64,000 nt of DNA from Emcibacteraceae bacterium (GTDB lineage: Bacteria; Pseudomonadota; Alphaproteobacteria; Sphingomonadales; Emcibacteraceae), in contig JAJFIR010000036.1 of NCBI GenBank assembly GCA_021774795.1, forward strand, positions 62,001 to 126,000, read 5' to 3'. Below are positions 43,332 through 51,771 of the stretch, one piece after another. Position 1 is the first letter of the stretch. Every line of letters starts with the position of its first letter. The notes under the pieces are model-generated. The model saw nothing but the letters and a program-made list of their open reading frames with translations. It was not told where the DNA came from and did no database searches. Both the position numbers and the translations under genes were made by a program.

Positions 43332-44585
43332 CTAGAATCTTGTGGCAACCTGAAACCAAAACTTGGAAGTATCTGAGCTCCATGTGTCAGCGTTATAATT
43401 GGCATATTTTAAAAGAATGGTGAATTGTTTAAATATCTTCTTGCTAACAGAAACATCAATTTCCGACCCATAATCAATGTCGCCAAAATCTGATTTAAAC
43501 TTGTGATAAATCACTGTGATATTTGTGCCGTCTATTTCTGTGCCGGTGTCGGCTACGGCATAAGAGGCTTGACCATAAAAATCTCTTAAACCATTGGCGG
43601 GGGTGTTCAGAAACTTGTCAGCCCAGCCATTAAATTTATGCAGCGTCGCGAGTGGCGTTGTGAAGGAAGTCGCGCCTTCATCGCTACCCAAAGTTTCAAT
43701 GCCCGCCTTTATCGTAAATCCGTTAACTGCAACGCCGGCTTCAACATTGTAGTAATCTGCGGAATAGCTAAAAGGATTTGCCTTATAATCTGTTTGATTT
43801 GCATATTCGGCTGAATATAAAACTTTAGTACCCTCAGCTATATCTTGACTTCCGCTGAGGCGTGCGCCAAATGTTTTACTGTTCAGGGCTTTTACACCTA
43901 TCGCGTCCAGATCAATCAATAGTCCGTATGCTTCAATTGTGAAACCTTTGATGCCTTTGTAACTGGCATTAACAATGTTAGTTTTGGTTTTTAAATCCCC
44001 GGACGGATGGTCATTTCCAAATATCCGATTTACATTCCACACATAACTATAGACAACTGTCAGATCGTCTATTGAATTGTTAATAATGGCAGCCGCATCA
44101 AATGTTTGATCATTCTGACGCCAGCCGACAGTTCCAACAAATCGTTGATTACCAAGGTTCATTGCTTGCCGACCCGCGGCAATAGTTGTCTTTTCAATTC
44201 CGGTGAATGCTAAAAAGGCTTGATTAACCTCCGTATGATTGGCATCGATAATGGCGGGATAAGCGGTTTTACCATTAATGCCATTATTATAATCTCCACC
44301 AAAAATTTCCGCAGAATGTTCAAACTCTATCGTACCGGAAAATCCTTTATAGGCGGCCGTTTTATAACCCAACTTGGAACGCAATGTCGCCGCTGTTCCA
44401 TTAAAAAGTTTAGAGTCGTCAGTGACATGCTCAACTCTAAATCTTTCATCCAGGTAAGCGGTTCCGCTGGAAATCGCATCGATGATGGTTTCGGTTTCTT
44501 GGGCACTGGCGCCAACAGTTGTAGCATAAGTCAATGCGGTGGAGGCCACCAAGAAAAGGTTAATGGGTACAAATAAGGTCTTCAT
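43332..44585 (-). CDS. Outer membrane porin, alginate-export-like family, FNR-box-controlled
   Basis: Predicted outer membrane beta-barrel, 417 residues. The signal peptide is residues 1-29 (ending G-A-S-A-Q). The segment G-R-Q-A-M-N-L-G-N-Q-R-F-V-G near residue 133 and the following W-R-Q-N-D-Q-T-F-D are typical of the alginate-export-type barrel family. Many alternating aromatic strands follow, and the protein ends in a terminal phenylalanine as a BAM signal. I start it at M-K-T-L-F (44585), with AGGAGGA seven nt upstream. A perfect FNR-type box lies about 70 nt upstream. Next to the nar island it may admit nitrate or another anaerobic substrate; specificity is unknown. Confidence 0.85.
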   Translation of the reverse strand: MKTLFVPINLFLVASTALTYATTVGASAQETETIIDAISSGTAYLDERFRVEHVTDDSKLFNGTAATLRSKLGYKTAAYKGFSGTIEFEHSAEIFGGDYNNGINGKTAYPAIIDANHTEVNQAFLAFTGIEKTTIAAGRQAMNLGNQRFVGTVGWRQNDQTFDAAAIINNSIDDLTVVYSYVWNVNRIFGNDHPSGDLKTKTNIVNASYKGIKGFTIEAYGLLIDLDAIGVKALNSKTFGARLSGSQDIAEGTKVLYSAEYANQTDYKANPFSYSADYYNVEAGVAVNGFTIKAGIETLGSDEGATSFTTPLATLHKFNGWADKFLNTPANGLRDFYGQASYAVADTGTEIDGTNITVIYHKFKSDFGDIDYGSEIDVSVSKKIFKQFTILLKYANYNADTWSSDTSKFWFQVATRF

Positions 44586-44636
44586 TTTTAATCCTCCTAA
44601 CATAGTTGTAGACACGTATATGCATATGCCTTTATC

Positions 44637-44675
44637 GAATTAGGAAATTGATGAGGATCAAGAATTTGCTAATTC
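44637..44675. promoter_or_regulatory. Perfect FNR-type box nested in an inverted repeat, porin promoter
   Basis: TTGAT-GAGG-ATCAA at 44648-44661 matches all ten half-site positions. It is centred about 70 nt upstream of the porin ATG, so a transcript start at +41.5 from its centre would fall near 44613, leaving a short leader with a strong ribosome binding site. The box lies within a wider inverted repeat, GAATTAG-x-AAATT / AATTT-x-CTAATTC. Confidence 0.75.
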
Positions 44676-44699
44676 CCTACAATTAATAGGATATATGAA

Positions 44700-45974
44700 T
44701 TAGGTAAAGGAAGGGTTTATGAGGCTGTCAAATTCCTGACAAGTCGGACAAATTGGAACATAGCGATGGAAGACACTTTGACACGCATTACATTCCCAAG
44801 GAAAATCATCTTTAAGCTTTTCAGATAATTCAATGTATTTTTGTGCTGCGACATTATCATCCTTCTGCTCACGTTCAAGTTGTGCCAACAGTTGATAAGT
44901 TGTTTTTGTTGGCTTTCCTGACGCAATGTTTAGATCAAGAGCGTGCCTCGCTTCCGGCCAATTGCCGACATCTATTGCGGCGCGCGCGAGCAGGTGTTGA
45001 CGTTCAGTAGATTCAGCTGCCTTCTCTGAAGCCGTCTTTACCCGCCTGTAGATTTCGCGGGCACTTTCAAGCGGGTATAAATCAATTAACATATCAGCTA
45101 TTTCACTGTTTGGGCTTCTTTTCCAGATAGCATTCAATATCTTTTCAGCAGACTTCTGATCACCCTGCTCAAGATATAGGCGTGCAGATAAAATAGCTGC
45201 CGGTGCGAATTTGGCGTCATTCTTTAACGCCGATTTAGTTAAGGCCTGGGCTTCATTTTTTTTGCCAGCGGCTTTTTCTTCAAGAGCAAGACAATATTCG
45301 ACAACGGCTATCAAATGCCCTTTTAGTGACGGGCTGATCTTTCCTTTGCCTTTTAATGCCTCCCGTGCATCGTACCAGTGCCCAAGGCGCGCCAGTAACA
45401 AAAACCGGACTTCGACCAAATTTTTGTTGTCAGGGTGTTCACTTAACATTATTTCGGCAATGGGAAGTGCTTCTTCCCAGGATTTAAGCTCAATAAGTTG
45501 ATCCAGTTCTTGCTTTAGAGCCCACGGCGCACTTTGCGGGGCCTTTTTTAGGGCTTCGAAGTAAGGATTGTCAATTTTACCGGATTGTTTTGCTGCGCTC
45601 GCCAGAAGACGCAAGACATTATGATCCTCTCCCAGCTTGGATTTCGCCCTCAACCCCATCTTGGTGGCCTGATCATGATCACCAAGCGCAAGGGCTGACC
45701 ATGCCTGATCAAGGTCTATCCCTCCCTTTCGCCTCTTCGCTGCAAGGCGTTTAGGACTGTCCAAATAAGAAGAAATATTGAGCCATTTTAACAGTCTTAG
45801 GAAAGCCCATATCGCCGCAGTATATAAAATTATAAGAAAGATAAACACCGCAATTGTTGAACGAACCTCCCAACCTTGCCACGTTATTATTATTTGTCCC
45901 GGATTCGACGCAACCCATGCAATAACTAAAGAAATAAAAAGTGCGGTAATTATATAAAATGTTAGCCGGATCAT
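44700..45974 (-). CDS. hemY: HemY family membrane TPR protein
   Basis: Inner membrane protein, 424 residues, of the proteobacterial HemY family encoded beside hemC and hemD. It is distinct from the Bacillus coproporphyrinogen oxidase also named HemY. Two N-terminal membrane helices lie near residues 4-22 and 41-63. The rest is a run of TPR-like helical hairpins. The C-terminus carries a rubredoxin-like pair of cysteine knuckles, C-N-A-C and C-P-T-C (about residues 395-414), like LapB. Its start overlaps the mic60 stop as ATGA. A scaffold role in haem or membrane biogenesis is presumed, not established. Confidence 0.87.
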   Translation of the reverse strand: MIRLTFYIITALFISLVIAWVASNPGQIIITWQGWEVRSTIAVFIFLIILYTAAIWAFLRLLKWLNISSYLDSPKRLAAKRRKGGIDLDQAWSALALGDHDQATKMGLRAKSKLGEDHNVLRLLASAAKQSGKIDNPYFEALKKAPQSAPWALKQELDQLIELKSWEEALPIAEIMLSEHPDNKNLVEVRFLLLARLGHWYDAREALKGKGKISPSLKGHLIAVVEYCLALEEKAAGKKNEAQALTKSALKNDAKFAPAAILSARLYLEQGDQKSAEKILNAIWKRSPNSEIADMLIDLYPLESAREIYRRVKTASEKAAESTERQHLLARAAIDVGNWPEARHALDLNIASGKPTKTTYQLLAQLEREQKDDNVAAQKYIELSEKLKDDFPWECNACQSVFHRYVPICPTCQEFDSLINPSFT

Positions 45975-47206
45975 AGGATTTGTTCACTGGCCGAAGCCGT
46001 TAAGTATTCTTCGGCGGCGATCGACTCTAGTTCATTTAGAGCATCTTCGCTATACAGCCAAGTTTCAAGCTCAATTTTCCATGTTTCAAGCAAAGCTTGT
46101 ACAGCAGAGGGTAACGCCGTTAATGTTTCCAAAACTGACTTTAAATCCGAATTTTTAAGCCAACCTTCGATATTGGCGACTAAGCCATCAAGACCTTCTG
46201 CTGAATAAGAGCTGCCGTCTGTTTTGCGAATGGAAATGGTGCTCTTGACGTTGTTAATGGCAGTTGCCCACCATGAAGAAGTAGCGGCTAAATCGTCAGC
46301 TCTAAGAATATCGGGGATTAGGTCGTTGAAACGGCGTTCTATCTGAGAAGGGGTTAAGATACCACTTTCCGCTTTCTGTGACAGGTAATCCAAGGCACTT
46401 TTAAAGCGCACATTTGCCTGGAAAGATCCGGTTTCTATCAGCTTCTCGACTAAGTCAAGCTCGCTTGAATATGCTTCCCCGGACATAACTTTCCGTTTTA
46501 GCTCCGCAATTTTCAAATTCAGCAAAATGCCGGTATTATCTTTTGCTGCGTGAGTTTCCATTCCGGCCAGACGGCTTTCGAGATTTGCCAACTTTTCAGC
46601 AAAGTTAAGATTATCTTCTATCAACGCTTTACGTTCTTGTTCCGCCTTATTGGAATCCACCATATTTTTGCTCAAAGGTATGAAGGATGCCTCAAGCTGG
46701 CTCATCCGGCTAAGTAACATGTCAATTCGGGTAGATTGGGAACTATCGGTCGCTACTGTTGAAGGGCCGGGACCAACAGATAAACTTTTCTCCAGAGCGT
46801 CTATTCTGGCCACCAATAACGCGGTATTTCCGCTTGAAGATGATGCGGAAAGTTGGCTCAGCAGATTTTCCTGTTCGTTCGTTTTTTTTGCTAAAAGGTC
46901 TATTTGATCTTGTTGAGCAGCAAGTGTGGTGTTTATCGCGCCAATTGTTGAAGCAGTATCTTCATCGCTACCCGTCCATTGTGCGATGGCAGGAATACGT
47001 TCTTTTAAGGCGGGTATAAAGTAAATTCCGGTCATAGCACCGCCTAAAAACAAAAGAACAACCAGAAGAATTCGCAGGGCCCAGTTTGCATTTTTCCTTT
47101 CTGAATGAATATTCGACTCTTTTGTCGCTGTTTTTTTATTGGAGTTTTTATCCGCAGGGGTCTCATTGGCCAATTTTTTTGAAATGGGTTTATCATTTTC
47201 TTTCAT
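45971..47206 (-). CDS. Mitofilin / Mic60 family inner membrane protein
   Basis: Alphaproteobacterial homologue of mitochondrial Mic60, which shapes cristae; the bacterial form shapes intracytoplasmic membranes. It has 411 residues: a charged N-terminal tail, one transmembrane helix at about residues 44-66, a long coiled coil (about residues 90-215) and a C-terminal mitofilin-type helical domain (about 240-400). The start at 47206 is 12 nt after the hemD stop, and the stop overlaps hemY. The hemC-hemD-mic60-hemY order is a hallmark of Alphaproteobacteria. Sequence conservation is low outside the C-terminal part. Confidence 0.85.
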   Translation of the reverse strand: MKENDKPISKKLANETPADKNSNKKTATKESNIHSERKNANWALRILLVVLLFLGGAMTGIYFIPALKERIPAIAQWTGSDEDTASTIGAINTTLAAQQDQIDLLAKKTNEQENLLSQLSASSSSGNTALLVARIDALEKSLSVGPGPSTVATDSSQSTRIDMLLSRMSQLEASFIPLSKNMVDSNKAEQERKALIEDNLNFAEKLANLESRLAGMETHAAKDNTGILLNLKIAELKRKVMSGEAYSSELDLVEKLIETGSFQANVRFKSALDYLSQKAESGILTPSQIERRFNDLIPDILRADDLAATSSWWATAINNVKSTISIRKTDGSSYSAEGLDGLVANIEGWLKNSDLKSVLETLTALPSAVQALLETWKIELETWLYSEDALNELESIAAEEYLTASASEQIL

Positions 47207-47218
47207 GAGAGCATTTCC

Positions 47219-47929
47219 TTAAAGGTCAATATCGATCAATTTATAAAGATTATTTTGGTTTGGATTTTTTGCGGTCATTACCTTTTTCCAATTGACTGAC
47301 GAAGCTATTACTTCAATTGATGGACTTAAACATAGTACTATAACGTTCGTAAGATATTTTAATAATTTTGCCTTTTCGGCTAATTCAATAAATATAAGCG
47401 CGCTGCGCTTTGAATAAAAGGGGATATAGTCTATGTCACCACTTTTAATTTGCATTTTTGATATGTCACTTAAATCACTGACAGCAACAGCGTTGTATAT
47501 TTCTTTCTTTTCAATCTCAAATCCGACATTTTCAAGTTCGCTCTTTAGATCACCGGATACATGTTTTCCACATAGATATAATAGCGTTCCTGTTTTAAAA
47601 GGAAGACGGGATTTAATCGTATTATACAACTTTTGGACATCCCCGTTTGCACTAAAAACCTCTCTAAATCCTGAGGTTTCCGCTATATGGGCCGTTTTGT
47701 TTCCAACTGCAAATACCGATATATTTCGGTCGCGGTTACTTTGGCAATAGCATCTCACGGCATTAGGGCTGGTAAATATAAAGGCTTGGTATTCGGATAG
47801 ATTAATCGATATTTCGTCTAAAGGTTCTATAGTCATCAGAGGATCAACATAGACTATTTGGTCTTTTTTTCGAAGTTGTCTTGCGACACTTTCACTATCA
47901 TTCAAGGGTCGGGTTAGGAGGAAGCGCAT
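47219..47929 (-). CDS. hemD: Uroporphyrinogen-III synthase
   Basis: Cytoplasmic enzyme that closes hydroxymethylbilane into uroporphyrinogen III with inversion of ring D. It has 236 residues with the two-domain fold. The N-terminus L-L-T-R-P-L-N-D-S and the segments F-T-S-P-N-A-V and F-Y-S-K-R-S-A (near residue 168) are the recognisable family features; the family is otherwise very divergent. It overlaps the hemC end by 16 nt, so the two haem genes are coupled, and mic60 follows after 12 nt. Confidence 0.9.
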   Translation of the reverse strand: MRFLLTRPLNDSESVARQLRKKDQIVYVDPLMTIEPLDEISINLSEYQAFIFTSPNAVRCYCQSNRDRNISVFAVGNKTAHIAETSGFREVFSANGDVQKLYNTIKSRLPFKTGTLLYLCGKHVSGDLKSELENVGFEIEKKEIYNAVAVSDLSDISKMQIKSGDIDYIPFYSKRSALIFIELAEKAKLLKYLTNVIVLCLSPSIEVIASSVNWKKVMTAKNPNQNNLYKLIDIDL

Positions 47930-48843
47930 TTTAACAATTGCCCCAGTTTTTCGCCAATAGCTTCCGGATCATGAATAGATCCACTTATTTCATTTTGGCG
48001 GTCTTGGCTTCCATCTTCGCTAAGGACCCGACCTCTAAGAGTTAACACATCCTCATTTATTGTCGCCAGACCTGCGATAGGAGTGCGGCACGACCCATCT
48101 AATATATCGAGCATTGCTCGCTCTGCTCTAACACGTAGTTCCGTTTCTTTGTGATTTAATGGCTCTAGCATTGATCTCATGACGTCATTATCGGACGCGA
48201 TTTCAATTGTAATGGCCCCCTGTGCAACGGCAGGAAGCATTTCGCTAACGTTGATCGGCGAAATTCGGGCATCGTTATTACCCAATCGATTTAATCCCGC
48301 CACCGCTAGAAATGTAGCATCTACTATCTTGCTATCGAGCTTTTGCAATCTTGTCAGAACATTTCCTCTAAAATTGACAATTTTCAAATCTGGTCTACGT
48401 GCCAGGGTTTGTGCCTTTCTTCTAAGAGAAGACGTGCCGACAACCGCACCAGCTGCCAGGTCATCGAGACAACGAACCTGGTTTGATAGAAAGGCATCTC
48501 TTACATCTTCTCTTTTTAGGTAGCAAACAAGTTCTAGACCTGTCGGTAACTTTGTTGGCATGTCTTTTAATGAATGTACTGCAATATCAATTTCTCCATT
48601 AAAAAGGGCTTCTTCAATCTCCTCGGTGAAAAGGCCTTTGCCGCCTATTTCACTGAGATTGCGATCTTGAACGCGGTCTCCTCTGGTTGACAGGACATTT
48701 ATAACTATTGTTTCTTCGCTTAAATGAGAGTGTGCCTCGGCTAGTAATTTTTTCACTTCGGTAGCTTGTGCGAGTGCCAGCTTACTACCACGTGTACCGA
48801 TCACAAGCGTATTTTTATTTCTTTGAATAAGTGGTTCTTGCAC
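47914..48843 (-). CDS. hemC: Hydroxymethylbilane synthase (porphobilinogen deaminase)
   Basis: Polymerises four porphobilinogen molecules into hydroxymethylbilane, 309 residues. Family motifs: G-T-R-G-S-K-L-A-L-A-Q near residue 17, S-L-K-D-M-P-T near 91, T-S-S-L-R-R near 137, and the dipyrromethane-cofactor cysteine in D-G-S-C-R-T-P near residue 250. The start is a GTG with no clear ribosome binding site, so its exact position is less certain. It is the first gene of the hemCD-mic60-hemY operon, divergent from tsaD with under 80 nt between starts. Confidence 0.95.
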   Translation of the reverse strand: MQEPLIQRNKNTLVIGTRGSKLALAQATEVKKLLAEAHSHLSEETIVINVLSTRGDRVQDRNLSEIGGKGLFTEEIEEALFNGEIDIAVHSLKDMPTKLPTGLELVCYLKREDVRDAFLSNQVRCLDDLAAGAVVGTSSLRRKAQTLARRPDLKIVNFRGNVLTRLQKLDSKIVDATFLAVAGLNRLGNNDARISPINVSEMLPAVAQGAITIEIASDNDVMRSMLEPLNHKETELRVRAERAMLDILDGSCRTPIAGLATINEDVLTLRGRVLSEDGSQDRQNEISGSIHDPEAIGEKLGQLLKCASS

Positions 48844-48919
48844 TGTCTGCGTCCAAATGTTAGAGCGTATATATTAAAGTTTGTTTTATAATATAACGTT
48901 TAATGGAAATCTTTTGGTG

Positions 48920-50029
48920 ATGCTAGCAAAGATAAAAAAAAATAAAGCATATGCACCGCTTTTGGTACTAGGAATTGAAAGCAGTTGTGATGAAACGGCT
49001 GTCGCTATCATCTCTGAAGATAAAACTATTTTGTCGAATATTATTTTCACCCAGCTCGAAGAACATAAACCTTTTGGTGGCGTTGTGCCCGAAATAGCCG
49101 CGCGGTCCCATATAGATCATTTAAATGGTTTGGTCCGAAAAGCGATGGGGCAGGCGAAAGTTGATTTTGATAATTTATCTGCTATCGCTGTTACGTCCGG
49201 TCCTGGGCTAATTGGTGGTGTTATGGTTGGTTTAATGACGGCAAAAGCAATAGCATTTGTACGAAACTTGCCATTAATTAGTGTTAACCATCTTGAAGGA
49301 CACGCATTATCAATTCGATTAACAGAAGATATTAACTTTCCTTATCTGTTGCTTTTGGTCTCCGGAGGTCATTGCCAGTTGCTTGTGGTTAAGGGCGTTG
49401 GTCAATATGAGCGACTAGGCACTACAATTGACGACGCAGCAGGGGAGGCTTTTGATAAAACAGCTAAAATTCTTGGTCTTGATTATCCGGGTGGACCAGC
49501 CATTGAGAAGGCGGCTTTAAATGGAGACGCACACAGATTTAAATTTCCACGCCCTTTGAAGGGAAAGCCAGGGAGTAATTTTTCTTTTTCCGGATTAAAA
49601 ACCGCCGTATTAAGGGAGAGAGATAAGCTATGCGACGGGCAGGGCGGAAAGCTTTCCAATAAAGATATTCGTGATCTGGCAGCGAGTTTTCAAATGGCAT
49701 TAACAGACGCCATTTTGGACCGTGTTAAGAACGGTATAGAACACTATTTGAAAAATTATTCATTACATGACCATATTTTTGTTGTTGCGGGTGGTGTCGC
49801 TGCTAATTCTCATATAAAAGAAAAGTTGTCTTCATTATGCAATGAATGTGGATTTGAATTGAAGGCTCCGCCCATGAAGCTATGCACAGACAATGGCGCA
49901 ATGATTGGCTGGGTAGGAATAGAGAAATACAGGAAACAACAATTCTCGGGGTTAGACAGTGGTGCGGTAGCAAGATGGCCGCTGGACCCAAATGCCGCGC
50001 CCGCTATAGGGGCAGGTGTGAAGGCGTGA
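48920..50029 (+). CDS. tsaD: tRNA N6-threonylcarbamoyladenosine transferase subunit TsaD
   Basis: Transfers the threonylcarbamoyl group to A37 of ANN-decoding tRNAs, together with TsaB and TsaE. About 369 residues from the ATG at 48920; in-frame TTG and GTG codons six and three nt earlier are alternatives. The ATPase fold begins with V-L-G-I-E-S-S-C-D-E-T. The metal-binding H-L-E-G-H motif is near residue 127, followed by L-L-V-S-G-G-H. D-D-A-A-G-E-A-F-D-K and the late A-G-G-V-A-A-N segment are present. Divergent from hemC, and 32 nt upstream of gpsA in the same direction. Confidence 0.96.
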   Translation: MLAKIKKNKAYAPLLVLGIESSCDETAVAIISEDKTILSNIIFTQLEEHKPFGGVVPEIAARSHIDHLNGLVRKAMGQAKVDFDNLSAIAVTSGPGLIGGVMVGLMTAKAIAFVRNLPLISVNHLEGHALSIRLTEDINFPYLLLLVSGGHCQLLVVKGVGQYERLGTTIDDAAGEAFDKTAKILGLDYPGGPAIEKAALNGDAHRFKFPRPLKGKPGSNFSFSGLKTAVLRERDKLCDGQGGKLSNKDIRDLAASFQMALTDAILDRVKNGIEHYLKNYSLHDHIFVVAGGVAANSHIKEKLSSLCNECGFELKAPPMKLCTDNGAMIGWVGIEKYRKQQFSGLDSGAVARWPLDPNAAPAIGAGVKA

Positions 50030-50061
50030 TTGATTGGGAAAATTAAGGAAACGGGTAAGGA

Positions 50062-51087
50062 ATGGAAGACACATCATCTGAAATCGGCGAGGCACTCCAA
50101 ACCAAAATAGGAGTTGTGGGTGCTGGAGCATGGGGCACGGCTCTGGCACAACTATCTGCAAACGCAGGATGCGACGTGAATTTGTGGGCCCGAGAAGCTG
50201 ATGTCGTGACGTCAATAAACCAAATACACGAAAATGTAACATTTCTACCAGACATCATTTTATCAGATAAAATATACGCCACATCGAATATCGAAGAGAT
50301 TGCCGGTGCCGACTTTATATTCATGGTCGTCCCCGCGCAGTTTGTTCGCATGATATTATTGGAATTAAAAAAATATATTTCTGAAAATGCGGTGATCGTA
50401 TTATGTGCAAAGGGGATAGAACAATCTACGGGAAAGATCATGTCTGATGTGGTTTCGGAGATATTGCCTAAATCGCCTTTAGTGGTTTTATCTGGGCCAA
50501 CTTTCGCCCGTGAAGTAGCAGGTGGCTTGCCCTCTGCGGTCACAATAGCCTCAAAATATCAACAAGTTACCAAACGTTTATCCGGTGCGATTGGCCAGCC
50601 AACTTTTAGACCATATGCCTCTCGTGATGTGGTCGGTGCGGAGATTGGGGGTGCTCTAAAAAATGTTTTTGCAATTGCCTGTGGTGTTACAGCGGGCCGT
50701 AAAATGGGTGATAACGCCCGCGCTGCTTTAATCACCAGAAGCCTTTCCGAGATGGTACGATTTGGCGAGCATTATGGTGCAGAACGGTCAACTATGATGG
50801 GTCTCTGCGGGCTTGGAGATTTAATTTTAACCTGCTCCTCTACACAATCCAGAAATATGTCATTGGGAATCGCAATCGGAGAGGGAAAAACCATTAATGA
50901 AGTGATGGAGGGGCGAAAAACAGTGGCAGAGGGCTATCATACATCCTCCATATTGGCCAAAATTTGCAGAGAAGAAAAACTAGATTTGCCGATCGTAATG
51001 GCAGTGAACGATATCCTTCATGAAGGAAAAGATGTTTCTATGGTTGTCAATGATTTACTCAACAGACCGTTTGTATCTGAAATTTAA
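50062..51087 (+). CDS. gpsA: Glycerol-3-phosphate dehydrogenase [NAD(P)+]
   Basis: Reduces dihydroxyacetone phosphate to sn-glycerol 3-phosphate for phospholipid synthesis; cytoplasmic, 341 residues. The dinucleotide fold is marked by V-V-G-A-G-A-W-G-T-A-L-A near residue 18. V-L-C-A-K-G-I-E near 114, L-S-G-P-T-F-A-x-E near 141, the catalytic lysine region G-G-A-L-K-N-V-F-A near 196 and T-C-S-S-T-Q-S-R-N near 258 complete the family pattern. It sits between tsaD and a yciI-like gene (16-nt gap), probably one operon. Confidence 0.96.
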   Translation: MEDTSSEIGEALQTKIGVVGAGAWGTALAQLSANAGCDVNLWAREADVVTSINQIHENVTFLPDIILSDKIYATSNIEEIAGADFIFMVVPAQFVRMILLELKKYISENAVIVLCAKGIEQSTGKIMSDVVSEILPKSPLVVLSGPTFAREVAGGLPSAVTIASKYQQVTKRLSGAIGQPTFRPYASRDVVGAEIGGALKNVFAIACGVTAGRKMGDNARAALITRSLSEMVRFGEHYGAERSTMMGLCGLGDLILTCSSTQSRNMSLGIAIGEGKTINEVMEGRKTVAEGYHTSSILAKICREEKLDLPIVMAVNDILHEGKDVSMVVNDLLNRPFVSEI

Positions 51088-51103
51088 AAATAAAGGAAAA
51101 GAA

Positions 51104-51403
51104 ATGCATTTTATAATTACGGCTTTCGATAAGGATGATAGCTTGGATCTACGCATGAGTGTGAGGCCGGATCATCTGGCCTACGCGGTTGAAAAAGGAA
51201 TAACAGTATTAGGGGGACCTCTTTTAACCGAGGGGGACGATCCAAAACCAAGAGGCAGCATGATAATCGTTGATGTGTCAAGTAGAGCGGAAGCAGAAGA
51301 GTTTGCGAAAAATGATCCATATAATAAAGCGGGATTATTTGACAAAGTCACAGTGCGCAGATGGATGGGTGCAATTGGACCGTGGCTTCCTGCCGGTGGC
51401 TGA
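51104..51403 (+). CDS. YciI family protein
   Basis: Small alpha/beta protein of 99 residues related to E. coli YciI. The family start (F-I-I-T-A-F-D-K), the mid-region H-L-A-Y near residue 25 and the G-G-P-L-L-T-E-G-D segment are recognisable, as is the C-terminal D-P-Y-N-K-A-G-L-F. It has the dimeric alpha+beta barrel fold with a conserved His-Asp pair, but its role is unclear. AAAGGAAAAG lies just before the ATG at 51104. Its 3' end overlaps the presumed start of the Rieske gene by eight nt. Confidence 0.9.
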   Translation: MHFIITAFDKDDSLDLRMSVRPDHLAYAVEKGITVLGGPLLTEGDDPKPRGSMIIVDVSSRAEAEEFAKNDPYNKAGLFDKVTVRRWMGAIGPWLPAGG

Positions 51404-51770
51404 TATTTTGAAATTAAGCACGTTAACTGATGGTCCCGGTATCGGGGACGTTTTATGTTCTATTGATGATATAGAAAACGGCGAGGCAAAAGAACTTTCG
51501 TTTCGGTCACGCAATGAATTATACGATATTTTTATCCAGAAGCATGACGGTAACATTTATGCCTACGTAAATGTCTGCCCGCACGCAGGAACGCCTTTAA
51601 ATATGGAAGAGGGGCGATTTATGGAAAAAAGCGGAAAGTATCTTATGTGTCATACACATGGCGCATTATTTCAATTGGACGACGGGCTTTGTGTTGCCGG
51701 CCCTTGTAATGGTGCTAGACTGCAAGCCGTTGCTATTAAAGTAGAAAAAAGCCTAATACTGGTCGCGTGA
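51396..51770 (+). CDS. Rieske [2Fe-2S] domain protein
   Basis: Small Rieske ferredoxin-like protein, about 124 residues from the presumed GTG at 51396. The cluster ligands are visible in C-P-H-A-G-T-P-L and, 22 residues later, C-H-T-H-G-A-L-F, the C-x-H...C-x2-H pattern. There is no membrane segment or signal peptide. The GTG start overlaps the end of yciI and has no clear ribosome binding site; TTG at 51408 is also possible, while the longer in-frame reading into yciI is unlikely. It is followed two nt later by the hydrolase gene. An electron-carrier or oxygenase-component role cannot be chosen from the sequence. Confidence 0.82.
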   Translation: MADILKLSTLTDGPGIGDVLCSIDDIENGEAKELSFRSRNELYDIFIQKHDGNIYAYVNVCPHAGTPLNMEEGRFMEKSGKYLMCHTHGALFQLDDGLCVAGPCNGARLQAVAIKVEKSLILVA

Positions 51771-51771
51771 C

